DNA of 64,000 nt from Mycobacterium bourgelatii (GTDB taxonomy: Bacteria > Actinomycetota > Actinomycetes > Mycobacteriales > Mycobacteriaceae), in the NCBI RefSeq assembly GCF_010723575.1, contig NZ_BLKZ01000001.1, positions 5,642,001 to 5,706,000 on the forward strand. The letters run 5' to 3'. Under the pieces are notes generated by a model, which did no database searches, was not told the origin of the DNA, and saw only the letters and a list, made by a program, of their open reading frames with translations. Of this stretch, positions 1-9,054 are shown piece by piece (position 1 is the stretch's first letter; each line of letters begins with the position of its first letter). The translations under genes and the position numbers were made by a program.

Positions 1-4
1 GGGC

Positions 5-823
5 ATGCTTCCGGAGATAAATCAAAATGGGGTCCAACCCAACGCACCCGTCGCTCTGGTGACCATGGAGATTCGTCACCCGGCTACCGATTCACTCACG
101 GAGTCGGCGAGCCGGGAGATCAAGCATCTCCTCATCAACGACTTACCCATCGAACGGCAGGCGCAGGACGTCAGCTGGGGAATGACCGCCCCCGGCGCTC
201 CCCCGCAGCCAGTTGCGGACCGTTTCGTGCGTTACGGCAACCGCGACAACACCGTGGCGGCGTCTCTGAAGAACCAGGCGGTCGTCGTCGAGACCAGCGC
301 ATACACCAGCTTCGAGGCCTTCACCGACATCGTGTTGCGGGTCATCGACGCCCGGGCGCAGGTGTCCTCGATCGTCGGGGTCGAGCGCATCGGTCTGCGC
401 TACGTCCTGGAGATCCGGGTCCCGGCCGGCGTCGACGGACGGATCGACTGGAGCAACTGGATCGACGAGCAGCTGCTGGGGCCGCAGCGCATCACCCCTG
501 GCGGCCTGTTCCTCACCGAATGGCAGGGCGCCGCGGTGTACCGCGAGCCGCAACCGGGCAAGTCGCTGATCGTGCGGTATGGGCCGGGTGTCGGCCAGGC
601 ACTGGACGCGAACTACCACCTGCGCCGCGTGACGCCGCCGCAGACCGGACCGTTCTTCCTGATGGACATCGACAGCTTCTGGACTCCGCCGACCGGCTCG
701 ATTCCCGAATACAACCGGGATGCGCTCGTGTCGACGTTCCAAGACCTGTACGGACCGGCTCGCGTCGTGTTCCAGGACTTGATCACCGGCCGCCTGAAGG
801 ACGAGCTGCTCAAGCAGTCGTGA
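5..823 (+). CDS. TIGR04255-type conserved protein (Rv0831c orthologue)
   Basis: A 272-residue protein with no signal peptide or membrane segment. Its sequence matches my recollection of M. tuberculosis Rv0831c over the whole length, a member of the sporadically distributed TIGR04255 family of unknown function. The ATG lies only four bases from the window edge, but the protein length agrees with the family, so the gene is probably complete. It ends 10 bp before the stop of the convergent methyltransferase gene. No catalytic motif could be recognised, and no function is proposed. Confidence 0.85.
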   Translation: MLPEINQNGVQPNAPVALVTMEIRHPATDSLTESASREIKHLLINDLPIERQAQDVSWGMTAPGAPPQPVADRFVRYGNRDNTVAASLKNQAVVVETSAYTSFEAFTDIVLRVIDARAQVSSIVGVERIGLRYVLEIRVPAGVDGRIDWSNWIDEQLLGPQRITPGGLFLTEWQGAAVYREPQPGKSLIVRYGPGVGQALDANYHLRRVTPPQTGPFFLMDIDSFWTPPTGSIPEYNRDALVSTFQDLYGPARVVFQDLITGRLKDELLKQS

Positions 824-833
824 GCAGCTAAGG

Positions 834-1739
834 TCAGCCCTTCAGCACAGCGCTGGTGTACGTCACATCGGCAAACGCTGCCGCAAGCTCGTCGTCGGGG
901 TACACGAAGCCGTTGGCTTCGTGCAGTTCGGCGACGGTGTGCGACGACGTCTCCCAATTCGCGCGCGCCAGGTAGTCGAGGATGTGACTGCGTTCGCCGT
1001 GGTAGACGAGTTCGTTGAAGTCGACCTCGAACCCGAGCTCGCGCATCCGGTCATGGTGTGAGCGCCAGCGCTCGTCGGCGAAAATTCTGGTGTCGGGGAC
1101 AAACTCGAAGGCCAGCCGACTGCCGGGGGCGCTCAGCGCGGTGATGTTGTCGAACAGCGCGTCCTGGGCGTCGTCGGGCAGGTAGACGAGCAGCCCCTCG
1201 GCGCTCCACGCCGAGGGCCGCTGCGTGTCGAAGCCGGCCTCTTTCAGCGCCGTGGCCCAGTCGTCGCGCAAGTCGATAGCGACCGTGCGGCGCTCGGCCG
1301 TGGGCTCCGCGCCGAGGTCGCTCAGCGTCAGGGTCTTGAACTCGATCACCTCGGGCATGTCGACCTCGTAGACGACGGTGCCCACGGGCCACGGCAGCCG
1401 GTATGCCCGCGCGTCGAGACCCGACGCCAGAATGACCGCTTGACGGATGCCGCCGCGCGTTGCGTCGATGAAGAACTGGTCGTAGAACCGCGTGCGGCAG
1501 GCCATCCCCTTGGCCATCCGCTCCGGATCGAATTCAGAGTCCTCATCGACCGGAATCTGCCCGTTGACCAGGCGGACATAGACGTCCAGTCCCACCGCGC
1601 GCACCAGTGGCGCAGCATATGGGTCGTCGATGTACGCGTACTCCGGGTCAGCTGCCAGCGCGCGCTGCGCGGCGACCATGGTCGCCGTCGCGCCGACACT
1701 CGTCGCAAGATCCCAGCGGTCACTCTCGGTCCGTGCCAT
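834..1739 (-). CDS. SAM-dependent methyltransferase, UPF0677/TIGR00027 family (Rv0830 orthologue)
   Basis: A 301-residue putative S-adenosylmethionine-dependent methyltransferase of the large mycobacterial TIGR00027 family. The SAM-binding motif is visible at residues 101-111 (AVILASGLDAR), followed by an acidic loop (YEVDMPEVIEFK, about 124-135) that should hold the ribose. The N-terminal segment around TSVGATATMVA is typical of the family. The substrate is unknown; relatives are suspected to act on lipids or polyketides. The gene diverges from kmtR across about 170 bp that includes an AT-rich patch (1758-1790) likely to hold its promoter. Confidence 0.9.
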   Translation of the reverse strand: MARTESDRWDLATSVGATATMVAAQRALAADPEYAYIDDPYAAPLVRAVGLDVYVRLVNGQIPVDEDSEFDPERMAKGMACRTRFYDQFFIDATRGGIRQAVILASGLDARAYRLPWPVGTVVYEVDMPEVIEFKTLTLSDLGAEPTAERRTVAIDLRDDWATALKEAGFDTQRPSAWSAEGLLVYLPDDAQDALFDNITALSAPGSRLAFEFVPDTRIFADERWRSHHDRMRELGFEVDFNELVYHGERSHILDYLARANWETSSHTVAELHEANGFVYPDDELAAAFADVTYTSAVLKG

Positions 1740-1897
1740 ACCGCTCCTCTTCCCCGATCAAAAAATATAGCTTGTCTAGTTATTATCACAGGCCGTCGCG
1801 ATGAGCAGTGCTGCGCCAGCAACTGTGACCGACTCCCGGGACGCGAACGCCGAAAGCCGGGCTACTCGCCGCCACTGACAGCACCATCGGTGTTGCG

Positions 1898-1927
1898 CTA
1901 TTATCTGCGTATGCATGCAGATAATAG
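1898..1927. promoter_or_regulatory. Probable KmtR operator over the kmtR start codon
   Basis: A perfect inverted repeat with 11-bp arms, CTATTATCTGC at 1898-1908 and GCAGATAATAG at 1917-1927, is separated by 8 bp that contain the kmtR ATG (1911). SmtB/ArsR repressors bind inverted repeats of about this size at their own promoters. The site straddles the start codon, so bound KmtR would block initiation or early elongation. That KmtR is the ligand is inferred from its position. Confidence 0.7.
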
Positions 1928-2363
1928 ACCTCTGCAGCTGCCCGATGATCAGGTTGCCCTCGTCGTCGAAGTCTTCCGAATGCTTGCGGACGCCACCCGT
2001 GTGCAGGTGCTGTGGTCCTTGGCCGATCACGAGATGTCGGTCAACGAGCTCGCCGAGCATGTGGGAAAGCCTGCCCCCTCCGTCTCTCAACACCTCGCGA
2101 AGCTGCGGATGGCGCGCCTGGTGCGCACCCGGAGGGAGGGCACGACCATCTACTACAGCCTGGAGAACGACCACGTGCGCCAGCTCGTCATCGACGCGGT
2201 TTTCAATGCCGAGCACGCCGGTCCGGGCATTCCCCGTCATCACCGCACCGATGACGGACTGCAGGCGGTAAAGCCAACCCAGCCAACCCATGCGGCGCCC
2301 AGTGTGAATTCTGCGACCCGACATACCGGAAAACCGTCGAGCAATTCACACTCGGCGCCATAA
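1911..2363 (+). CDS. kmtR: ArsR/SmtB-family nickel/cobalt sensor KmtR (Rv0827c orthologue)
   Basis: A 150-residue winged-helix repressor that should release DNA on binding Ni(II) or Co(II). The recognition helix region is near residues 43-66 (SVNELAEHVGKPAPSVSQHL). All five residues reported as metal ligands in M. tuberculosis KmtR are at the same positions: His88, Glu101, His102, His110 and His111. The ATG at 1911 was chosen because the protein then aligns with the known N terminus; the open frame runs much further upstream without homology. The C-terminal tail (about 117-150) is longer than I recall for M. tuberculosis. A palindrome covers the start codon, and a His-rich protein gene follows 14 bp downstream. 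Confidence 0.93.
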   Translation: MHADNRPLQLPDDQVALVVEVFRMLADATRVQVLWSLADHEMSVNELAEHVGKPAPSVSQHLAKLRMARLVRTRREGTTIYYSLENDHVRQLVIDAVFNAEHAGPGIPRHHRTDDGLQAVKPTQPTHAAPSVNSATRHTGKPSSNSHSAP

Positions 2364-2377
2364 CAGGAGGAAACACC

Positions 2378-2578
2378 ATGTCAGAACACGGCCACGACGC
2401 TCCACACGAGCACGAACATTCGCATGGCGACGTAACCCACAGCCACGATCACGACACCCACGACCACGAGCACGTCAAGCACGAACACCCGCACTCACAC
2501 GACGACGGCACCCAGCACACGCATGAGCACGTGCACCAGGCCGGCTTGGAAGCGGTGCACCACCACACCCACGCCTGA
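2378..2578 (+). CDS. Small histidine-rich putative metal-binding protein
   Basis: A 66-residue soluble protein containing 24 histidines (36%) and many Asp/Glu, mostly as alternating His-acid pairs and ending in HHHTHA. It has no Cys, no membrane segment and no signal peptide. A strong ribosome site, AGGAGG, precedes the ATG. It is almost certainly co-transcribed with kmtR, which points to nickel, cobalt or zinc storage or buffering in the cytoplasm, similar in principle to Hpn-like and other His-rich metallochaperones. No specific family was recognised; the role is inferred from composition and context. Confidence 0.8.
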   Translation: MSEHGHDAPHEHEHSHGDVTHSHDHDTHDHEHVKHEHPHSHDDGTQHTHEHVHQAGLEAVHHHTHA

Positions 2579-2593
2579 CGGCGCGCCGAAGGG

Positions 2594-3607
2594 TCAGGCC
2601 ACCGGGCAGTAGTGCTTGGGGTCGCCCCGGTTCTCCAGCGGTGGCAGATTGCGGGCCGGCGTCTGCGGCAGCGGCGCGTCGGCGGGAATGCGCCCACTCG
2701 CACGGTCCAGACCGGCCCGGGCCCGCGGATGCTTGCGGTACCGAGGTGGCACCAGGGAGAAGACCGCCCACACCAGATTCCCGAAGCGCCGGTGCAGCCA
2801 TTCGTCGCGGCGACTCCAGGTGAAGCCCAGCCGTTCGCGCACTGCTGGGTGATAGAACCCGGTTGTCAACCAGACGAAGAACGGCCGGGACAGCTTGGTC
2901 AGGCCTCCCCACAGCCAATCCGGCAGCCACGGAGCGATCGGCAGCTTGTTATACAGCGCCAAGTCGAGCACCGCACGAGTCGCGTAGTTGTCTTCTAAGA
3001 CGTTGCGGCACATGTGATCCCAGTACTCCTGGAACTCCTCCCAGGACTTCGGCACCGACCGCATGCTCATCCCGTACATCCGGTACCACTGGACGTGCTC
3101 GTCGAACAGCTGACGCTTCTCCGCCTCGGTCAGCCCACCGCCGAACCGTTCCGCCACCAGGATCGTGCCCATGAAGAACGTGCTGTGCGCCCAGTAGAAG
3201 ACGTCGGGGTTCAGCGCGTGGTAGCGACGCCCCTGCTTGTCGACGCCCTTGATGTCGATGTGGTAGTCGCGCACCTCCGCACCCGTCTGCGGGGCGCGGT
3301 CGCCGTCAAACACGACCCCGCCGATCGGATAAAGCGAGCGCATCACCCGCGCCAGGGGCTCCTGGAAGAACGTCGAGTGATCCTCGACGGCCGCGCCCAA
3401 CTGGGGGTGCATGTTCTGCATGGATCCAGCGAACGGCCCCTGCAGGATGCCGCGCCAGTCACCGAAGTATTTCCACGTCAGCGAATCCGGGCCGAGCGGC
3501 ACCGGCGGCGCGTCATAACCCAGCGGCGAGGAGACGGGGCACCCCGCGGCGAGTTCATCGGGTGCGCCGCTAGTCACCGGGCACGATGCGGACGTATCTT
3601 GAGTCAC
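2594..3607 (-). CDS. Oxygenase MpaB family / DUF2236 protein (Rv0826 orthologue)
   Basis: A 337-residue protein of the DUF2236 (MpaB, latex-clearing-protein-like) family, members of which are haem-dependent oxygenases. The family signature is visible in FYWAHSTFFMGTILVAERFGG and in the His-containing segments RDYHIDIKG and EVQ-like FQEYWDHMCRNVLE, where the haem-binding residues of this family lie. The substrate is unknown. It is divergently transcribed from a TetR regulator with 79 bp between the two starts, the arrangement expected if that regulator controls it. It converges on the His-rich protein gene. Confidence 0.85.
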   Translation of the reverse strand: MTQDTSASCPVTSGAPDELAAGCPVSSPLGYDAPPVPLGPDSLTWKYFGDWRGILQGPFAGSMQNMHPQLGAAVEDHSTFFQEPLARVMRSLYPIGGVVFDGDRAPQTGAEVRDYHIDIKGVDKQGRRYHALNPDVFYWAHSTFFMGTILVAERFGGGLTEAEKRQLFDEHVQWYRMYGMSMRSVPKSWEEFQEYWDHMCRNVLEDNYATRAVLDLALYNKLPIAPWLPDWLWGGLTKLSRPFFVWLTTGFYHPAVRERLGFTWSRRDEWLHRRFGNLVWAVFSLVPPRYRKHPRARAGLDRASGRIPADAPLPQTPARNLPPLENRGDPKHYCPVA

Positions 3608-3686
3608 TGTTGTTTCCTGGTGCTCGTCGTATGAGGTCGGGACAAAACGGACTACGCGCGTTGTCAGAATTATTTTAGGGAGTTAC

Positions 3687-4292
3687 GTGCCGACCGGTCA
3701 ACGAAGGGGGCGCTGGTCCGGCGTCCCCATCGAGAATCGCACCGCGGTGCGACGGGATGACCTGATCGCCGCGGGTGTGCAGCTGCTCGGCGGAGAAGGC
3801 GGACCGGCGCTGACCGTCCGCGCCGTCTGCCGGCACGCCAAACTCACCGAGCGGTACTTCTACGAATGCTTCGGCGACCGTGACGAGTTTGTTCGTGCGG
3901 TCTATGACGACGTGTGCGCGAAAGCGATGGCCACCTTGACGTCGGCCACCACCCCACGCGAGGCGGTCGAGCAGTTCGTGGCGTTGATGGTCGACGACCC
4001 GATCCGCGGGCGGGTGCTGTTGCTGGCGCCGGCGGTAGAACCCGTGCTGACCTTGTCGGGTGCGGAGTGGATGCCCAATTTCATAGACTTGTTGCAGCGC
4101 AAGCTGTCCCGGATCGCCGATCCCGTGCTGCAGAAGCTCGTTGCCACCAGCCTGATCGGCGCTCTGACCGGCCTGTTCACCGCTTACCTGAACGGTCAGC
4201 TAGGCGCTAGTCGTCAGCAGTTCATCGACTACTGCGTCGACATGCTGCTGAGTACGGCGGCCGCCTATGTGCCGCAACCCGCGGCCGATTGA
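3687..4292 (+). CDS. TetR/AcrR-family transcriptional regulator (Rv0825c orthologue)
   Basis: A 201-residue regulator with an N-terminal TetR helix-turn-helix at about residues 22-68 (TVRAVCRHAKLTERYFYECFGDRDEF) and a helical ligand domain without recognisable signature. The GTG start at 3687 is preceded by TAGGGAG, a suitable ribosome site. It diverges from the MpaB-family oxygenase gene and lies upstream of desA1, so either may be a target; the divergent oxygenase is the better candidate. Confidence 0.88.
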   Translation: MPTGQRRGRWSGVPIENRTAVRRDDLIAAGVQLLGGEGGPALTVRAVCRHAKLTERYFYECFGDRDEFVRAVYDDVCAKAMATLTSATTPREAVEQFVALMVDDPIRGRVLLLAPAVEPVLTLSGAEWMPNFIDLLQRKLSRIADPVLQKLVATSLIGALTGLFTAYLNGQLGASRQQFIDYCVDMLLSTAAAYVPQPAAD

Positions 4293-4408
4293 GCAGGCTG
4301 GGCAGCGAGTCAAAAAGGTTAAAAATCCGCCTGAGCCGGGCATTCAAAACCGGCATTTAACCGGCGGAATACGTCGCCGGACTGTGACCTGACTCGCCGG
4401 GATCAAAC

Positions 4409-4461
4409 TTGATGCTACTGACAGACACAGATATATTGACTGCAACCACTAGACACAGATA
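4409..4461 (+). promoter_or_regulatory. desA1 promoter with duplicated AGACACAGATA element
   Basis: A sigma-70-like promoter is readable as TTGATG (4409-4414), 17-bp spacer, TATATT (4432-4437). The 11-bp sequence AGACACAGATA occurs twice, at 4423-4433 over the spacer and -10, and at 4451-4461 just after the expected start site, 28 bp apart. Mycobacterial desA1 is known to be repressed by the TetR protein MadR, so the pair is a candidate operator; I could not compare it with the published MadR site. Confidence 0.55.
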
Positions 4462-4473
4462 ACTGGAGGGGCC

Positions 4474-5496
4474 ATGTCGGCCGAGATGACCAACCTGCAG
4501 CTCCTGCAAGAACTGGAACCAGTCGTAGAGAAGTGCGTGAACCGTCACGAGAGCATGCACAAGAACTGGAATCCGCACGACTACATCCCGTGGTCGGACG
4601 GCAAGAACTTCTATGCACTCGGCGGGCAGGATTGGGAGCCCGGGCAGTCCCAGCTGTCCGACGTCGCCCAGGTGGCGATGGTGCAGAACCTGATGACCGA
4701 AGACAATCTGCCGTCGTACCACCGCGAGATCAAGATGAACTTCGGTCTGGACGGCCCGTGGGGTTACTGGGTCAATCGGTGGACCGCCGAGGAGAACCGG
4801 CACGGAATCGCGCTACGCGACTACCTGGTGGTGACCCGCGCTGTCGACCCGTACGAGCTGGAGAAGCTGCGCATCGAGGTCGTCAACCGAGGCTTCAGCC
4901 CGGGCCAGAACCACCAGGTCCGCGACGATCTGTTCGCCGAGAGCCTGTTCGACTCCGTCATCTACGTGACTTTCCAGGAGCTGGCGACGCGGATTTCGCA
5001 CCGCAACACCGGTAAGGCCTGCGCCGAGCCGATCGCCGACCAGTTGCTGGCCAAGATCTCGGCCGACGAGAACCTGCACATGATCTTCTACCGCGACGTC
5101 AGCGGAGCGGGCTTGGACATCGCCCCCAACCAGGCGATGAGGTCGCTGCACAAGGTGCTGCGCAACTTCCAGATGCCCGGCTTCCAGGTGCCCGAGTTCC
5201 GCCGCAAGGCCGTGATGATCGCTGTCGGCGGCGTCTACGACCCGCGCATCCACCTCGACGATGTGGTCATGCCGGTGTTGAAGAAGTGGCGCATCTTCGA
5301 GCGCGACGACTTCACCGGTGAAGCCGCCAAGCTTCGCGACGACCTGGCTCTGCTGATCGAGGAGCTCGAACTCGCCTGCGAGAAGTTCGAGATCTCCAAG
5401 CAGCGTCAACTCGAACGCGAGGAGCGCACCGGTAAGCGGATCACTGCAGCCGAGCTCCACAAGACGGCCGGCAAGCTGGTGATGAGCGGGCGGTAG
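4474..5496 (+). CDS. desA1: Acyl-[ACP] desaturase DesA1 (Rv0824c orthologue)
   Basis: A 340-residue soluble fatty-acid desaturase of the ferritin-like di-iron class, involved in mycolic acid desaturation in mycobacteria. The di-iron ligands are visible as EExxH at residues 106-110 (EENRH), Glu169 with His176 (ELATRISH), and ExxH at 199-202 (ENLH). Length matches the family (about 338). The ATG follows GGAGGGG at good spacing. The dihydrouridine synthase gene begins 7 bp after its stop, so the two are probably co-transcribed. Its promoter carries a duplicated element. Confidence 0.95.
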   Translation: MSAEMTNLQLLQELEPVVEKCVNRHESMHKNWNPHDYIPWSDGKNFYALGGQDWEPGQSQLSDVAQVAMVQNLMTEDNLPSYHREIKMNFGLDGPWGYWVNRWTAEENRHGIALRDYLVVTRAVDPYELEKLRIEVVNRGFSPGQNHQVRDDLFAESLFDSVIYVTFQELATRISHRNTGKACAEPIADQLLAKISADENLHMIFYRDVSGAGLDIAPNQAMRSLHKVLRNFQMPGFQVPEFRRKAVMIAVGGVYDPRIHLDDVVMPVLKKWRIFERDDFTGEAAKLRDDLALLIEELELACEKFEISKQRQLEREERTGKRITAAELHKTAGKLVMSGR

Positions 5497-5503
5497 TCCC
5501 GCG

Positions 5504-6637
5504 GTGCAGATCGGCTCTATCACCCTGGCCAGCCCGGTGGTGCTGGCCCCGATGGCCGGGGTGACGAACGTCGCGTTCCGGACGCTGTGCCGGGAGTTGG
5601 AAGTATCGAAGGTCGGCACCGTCAGCGGCCTGTACGTCTGTGAGATGGTGACCGCGCGTGCGCTCGTCGAGCGTCATCCGGTCACCATGCACATGACGAC
5701 GTTCGCTCCGGACGAGTCGCCTCGCTCGCTGCAGCTCTACACCGTCGACCCCGACACCACGTACGCGGCGGCCCGGATGATCGCCGACGAGAACCTGGCC
5801 GATCACATCGACATGAATTTCGGCTGCCCGGTGCCCAAGGTGACCAAGCGCGGCGGTGGGGCGGCCCTACCGTTCAAGCGGCGGCTGTTCGGACAGATCG
5901 TCGCCGCCGCGGTACGCGCCACCGAAGGCACTGACATCCCGGTGACGGTGAAGTTCCGCATCGGCATCGACGACGAACACCACACTCACCTGGATGCCGG
6001 CCGCATCGCCGAAGCCGAAGGTGCCGCCGCGGTGGCGCTGCATGCTCGCACGGCGGCCCAGCGCTATTCGGGAACCGCCGACTGGGATCAGATCGCCCAA
6101 CTCAAGCAGGCGGTGCGGACCATCCCGGTGCTGGGCAACGGGGACATCTACGACGCCAGCGATGCGTTGGCCATGATGGCGAGCACGGGGTGCGACGGTG
6201 TCGTGATCGGCCGCGGGTGTCTGGGGCGGCCATGGCTCTTCGCCGAGTTGTCCGCCGCCTTCACCAACCGCCCGGCGCCAACACCACCGAACCTCGGCGA
6301 GGTTGCCGACATCATCCGTCGCCACGGCGCCCTGCTGGCCGCGCACTTCGGCGAAGACAAGGGCATGCGCGACATCCGCAAACACGTCGCCTGGTATCTG
6401 CACGGTTTCCCCGCCGGGTCGGACCTGCGCCGGGAATTGGCGCTGGTCAAGACCCTCGAACAGCTTCATGAGCTGCTGAGCCGACTGGACGGCAGTGTCC
6501 CCTTCCCCGAGGCCGGCAACGGCCCACGGGGACGTCAGGGTTCCCCCGCGCGAGTGTCACTTCCGCAGGGCTGGCTGGACGATCCGGACGATTGCCGGGT
6601 GCCCGAAGGCGCCGACGTGATGCACTCAGGCGGCTGA
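5504..6637 (+). CDS. dus: tRNA dihydrouridine synthase, DusB-like (Rv0823c orthologue)
   Basis: A 377-residue FMN-dependent enzyme that reduces uridine to dihydrouridine in tRNA using NADPH. The N-terminal TIM barrel starts LASPVVLAPMAGVTNVAFR, and the catalytic motif MNFGCPVPKV (104-113) carries the active-site Cys108. The FMN phosphate loop GNGDIYDA follows further on. The GTG start at 5504, 7 bp after desA1, gives the usual N terminus. The last 40 residues are a Pro/Gly-rich tail not needed for the fold. Confidence 0.93.
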   Translation: MQIGSITLASPVVLAPMAGVTNVAFRTLCRELEVSKVGTVSGLYVCEMVTARALVERHPVTMHMTTFAPDESPRSLQLYTVDPDTTYAAARMIADENLADHIDMNFGCPVPKVTKRGGGAALPFKRRLFGQIVAAAVRATEGTDIPVTVKFRIGIDDEHHTHLDAGRIAEAEGAAAVALHARTAAQRYSGTADWDQIAQLKQAVRTIPVLGNGDIYDASDALAMMASTGCDGVVIGRGCLGRPWLFAELSAAFTNRPAPTPPNLGEVADIIRRHGALLAAHFGEDKGMRDIRKHVAWYLHGFPAGSDLRRELALVKTLEQLHELLSRLDGSVPFPEAGNGPRGRQGSPARVSLPQGWLDDPDDCRVPEGADVMHSGG

Positions 6638-6816
6638 AGCCACCGAGTGGTGGTCGAACCGAGACGCAGCTGAAATCGCGTCGTCGCCGATTAGTAAGTA
6701 CGATGTGAACCTTGCTGCATCTGCGCGGCGCTGATCGAGGAGCGCTGCGCTGACGCGTGCGCAGGACATTCCTGACGTCCGCTCGACATGCTTGCACTTT
6801 TGGAGGCCGGTAGGAC

Positions 6817-9003
6817 ATGAGTGACGGCGACAGCGGCGCCACTCGTCAGCCTCGGCACGCATCGGATACCAGCGGTGCTGTTGAACGGCTTACTCCTGTT
6901 CAGCACGGAATGCCAGGCGCCGCGCCGTGGGAGCGGTTCACGATGCCGCCCGATGATGACGAGTTGACCCGGTGGGGAGCTGGAGGCCCCGAGAAACTCG
7001 AGGACGACGAGAAGCCCGAGCAAGAGAAGAAGGGCGGCTCTCATCTCAACGGTGGCGTCAGCGTCGCCGAATTGATGGCCAAACTCGGCGCCCCCGCCGA
7101 CCGTCCCCGCCGCCGTCGCCGCCACGCCCCCGACCCCGACCCCGAACCGCAGGCCGAGAGCGAGCCGGCGCCCGCCGAACCGGCGCCGGTGCCCGTCGAG
7201 TCGGTGCCGGAGCACGCCGCGGAGGCAGACGAATACGACGATTCGGTGGACACCCAGGTCATCCCGACGCCGGCCTACGCCCTGCAACTCCTCGAAGAAC
7301 TTCCCGACCTGGGGTCGGCCCACGCCCCGTCCGACACCGCGGAGTCGGAACCGTCCAGCCCGACCCAGAAGAAGCCGAAGAAGCAGAAGGCCCAGAAAAA
7401 GAAAGCCCGCGCACCCAAGACTCGCGAGCCGAAAAGGAAGTCCCGGCGGCGGATCTTGGTCGCCGGGCGTGCGCTGGCCGCGTTGTTCGCGGTGCTGGCC
7501 CTGGTGCTGACCGGCGGGGCTTGGCAGTGGAGCGCGTCCAAGAACAACCGGCTGAACACCGTCAGCGCGCTGGACCCGCAATCAAACGACATCGTTGATC
7601 CCGTCGGACAGTACGGCGACGAGAACTTTTTGATCGTCGGAATGGACTCCCGGTTGGGAGCCAACGCCACCATCGGCGCCGGAGACACCGAGGACGCCGG
7701 GGGCGCCAGGTCGGACACCGTGATGCTGGTCAACATCCCAGCCAACCGGCAGCGCGTGGTCGCCGTGTCATTCCCGCGCGACCTGGCCATCAACCCGATT
7801 CAGTGCGAGGCCTGGAACCCGGAGACCGGCAAGTACGGCCCCATCTATGACGAGAAGACGGGCACGATGGGCCCGAAGATGGTCTACACCGAGACCAAAC
7901 TGAACTCGGCGTTTTCATTCGGCGGGCCGAAGTGTCTGGTGAAGGTGATCCAGAAGCTGTCGGGATTGGCCATCAACCGGTTCATCGCGGTCGACTTCGT
8001 CGGTTTCGCGCGGATGGTCGAGGCGATCGGCGGCGTCGAGGTGTGCACCACCACGCCGTTGCGTGACTACGAACTGGGTACCGTGCTCGAGCGCGCCGGG
8101 CGCCAGAAGATCGACGGCCAGACCGCGCTGAACTATGTGCGAGCCCGTCAGGTGACCACCGAGAGCAACGGCGACTACGGGCGGATCAAGCGCCAGCAGC
8201 GGTTCTTGTCGTCGCTGCTGCGTTCGATGATCTCCGAAGACACCTTGTTGAACCTCAACAAGCTCAACAACGCCGTCAACATTTTCATCGGCAACAGCTA
8301 CGTCGACAACGTCAAGACCAGGGACCTGGTCGAGCTGGGTAGATCGCTGCAACACATGGCGGCGGGGCACGTCACGTTCGTCACCGTGCCCACCGGCATC
8401 ACAGACCAGGACGGAAATGAACCGCCGCGCACCGCGGACATGAAGGCGCTGTTCACCGCGATCATCAACGACGAGCCGCTCCCCAAGGAAAACGACCACA
8501 ACGCGCAGACCTTGGGGTCCACCCCCACGACCTCGCCAAGCACCACCAAGAAGGTGCCCCCGGCGAATCCCGCCAACGAGCCCCAGCGCGAACAGCTGAC
8601 CACAACGTCGCCCAGCGAGGTCACGGTGCAGGTCTCCAACGGGACCAGCACCCAAGGTCTGGCCGCCACGGCCGCCAACCAGCTCAAGAAAAACGGCTTC
8701 AACGTGATGACGCCGGACGACTATCCGAGCCAGCTGAAGGCCACCACGGTGTTCTTCTCACCCGGCAACGAGCAGGCCGCAGCCACCGTCGCCGCCGCTT
8801 TCGGCAACTCGAAAATCGAGCGGGTGACCGGGATCGGCCAAGTGGTGCAAGTGGTCCTGGGCCCGGATTTCAGTTCGGTCGTCTCTCCCCCGCCCACCGG
8901 GTCGTCAGTGAGCATCCAAGTGACTCGCGGCTCCGCCACGACGCCGACCAAGCTGCCCGAAGATCTGACCGTCACGAACGCCGCCGACACCACCTGCGAA
9001 TAG
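6817..9003 (+). CDS. LCP (LytR-CpsA-Psr) family cell-wall glycopolymer ligase (Rv0822c orthologue)
   Basis: A 728-residue membrane-anchored protein. Residues 1-212 are charged, Pro/Glu- and Lys/Arg-rich and predicted disordered and cytoplasmic. One membrane helix lies at about 213-236. The extracytoplasmic LCP domain (about 270-460) shows ENFLIVGMDSR, SDTVMLVNIP, VVAVSFPRDL and LNYVRARQ, the blocks that hold pyrophosphate-linked lipid substrate and its catalytic Arg/Asp. A LytR_C domain (about 590-690, VTVQVSNGTSTQGLAATAA) follows. LCP proteins attach arabinogalactan to peptidoglycan in mycobacteria; whether this paralogue does so is not known from sequence. It is preceded by 179 bp of non-coding DNA. 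Confidence 0.92.
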   Translation: MSDGDSGATRQPRHASDTSGAVERLTPVQHGMPGAAPWERFTMPPDDDELTRWGAGGPEKLEDDEKPEQEKKGGSHLNGGVSVAELMAKLGAPADRPRRRRRHAPDPDPEPQAESEPAPAEPAPVPVESVPEHAAEADEYDDSVDTQVIPTPAYALQLLEELPDLGSAHAPSDTAESEPSSPTQKKPKKQKAQKKKARAPKTREPKRKSRRRILVAGRALAALFAVLALVLTGGAWQWSASKNNRLNTVSALDPQSNDIVDPVGQYGDENFLIVGMDSRLGANATIGAGDTEDAGGARSDTVMLVNIPANRQRVVAVSFPRDLAINPIQCEAWNPETGKYGPIYDEKTGTMGPKMVYTETKLNSAFSFGGPKCLVKVIQKLSGLAINRFIAVDFVGFARMVEAIGGVEVCTTTPLRDYELGTVLERAGRQKIDGQTALNYVRARQVTTESNGDYGRIKRQQRFLSSLLRSMISEDTLLNLNKLNNAVNIFIGNSYVDNVKTRDLVELGRSLQHMAAGHVTFVTVPTGITDQDGNEPPRTADMKALFTAIINDEPLPKENDHNAQTLGSTPTTSPSTTKKVPPANPANEPQREQLTTTSPSEVTVQVSNGTSTQGLAATAANQLKKNGFNVMTPDDYPSQLKATTVFFSPGNEQAAATVAAAFGNSKIERVTGIGQVVQVVLGPDFSSVVSPPPTGSSVSIQVTRGSATTPTKLPEDLTVTNAADTTCE

Positions 9004-9054
9004 CGCGAGTGTCCCTTGGCGACGTTTCTCACATGGAGAACGTAGGCTTTACAT

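Noticed and set aside
143..742. Long reverse-strand frame opposite the first gene
   Set aside because: Low-complexity Arg-rich shadow typical of high-GC coding DNA; many similar antisense frames occur across the window.
1440..1910. Long upstream extension of the kmtR frame
   Set aside because: It runs antisense through the methyltransferase gene, and has no homology before residue 1 at 1911.
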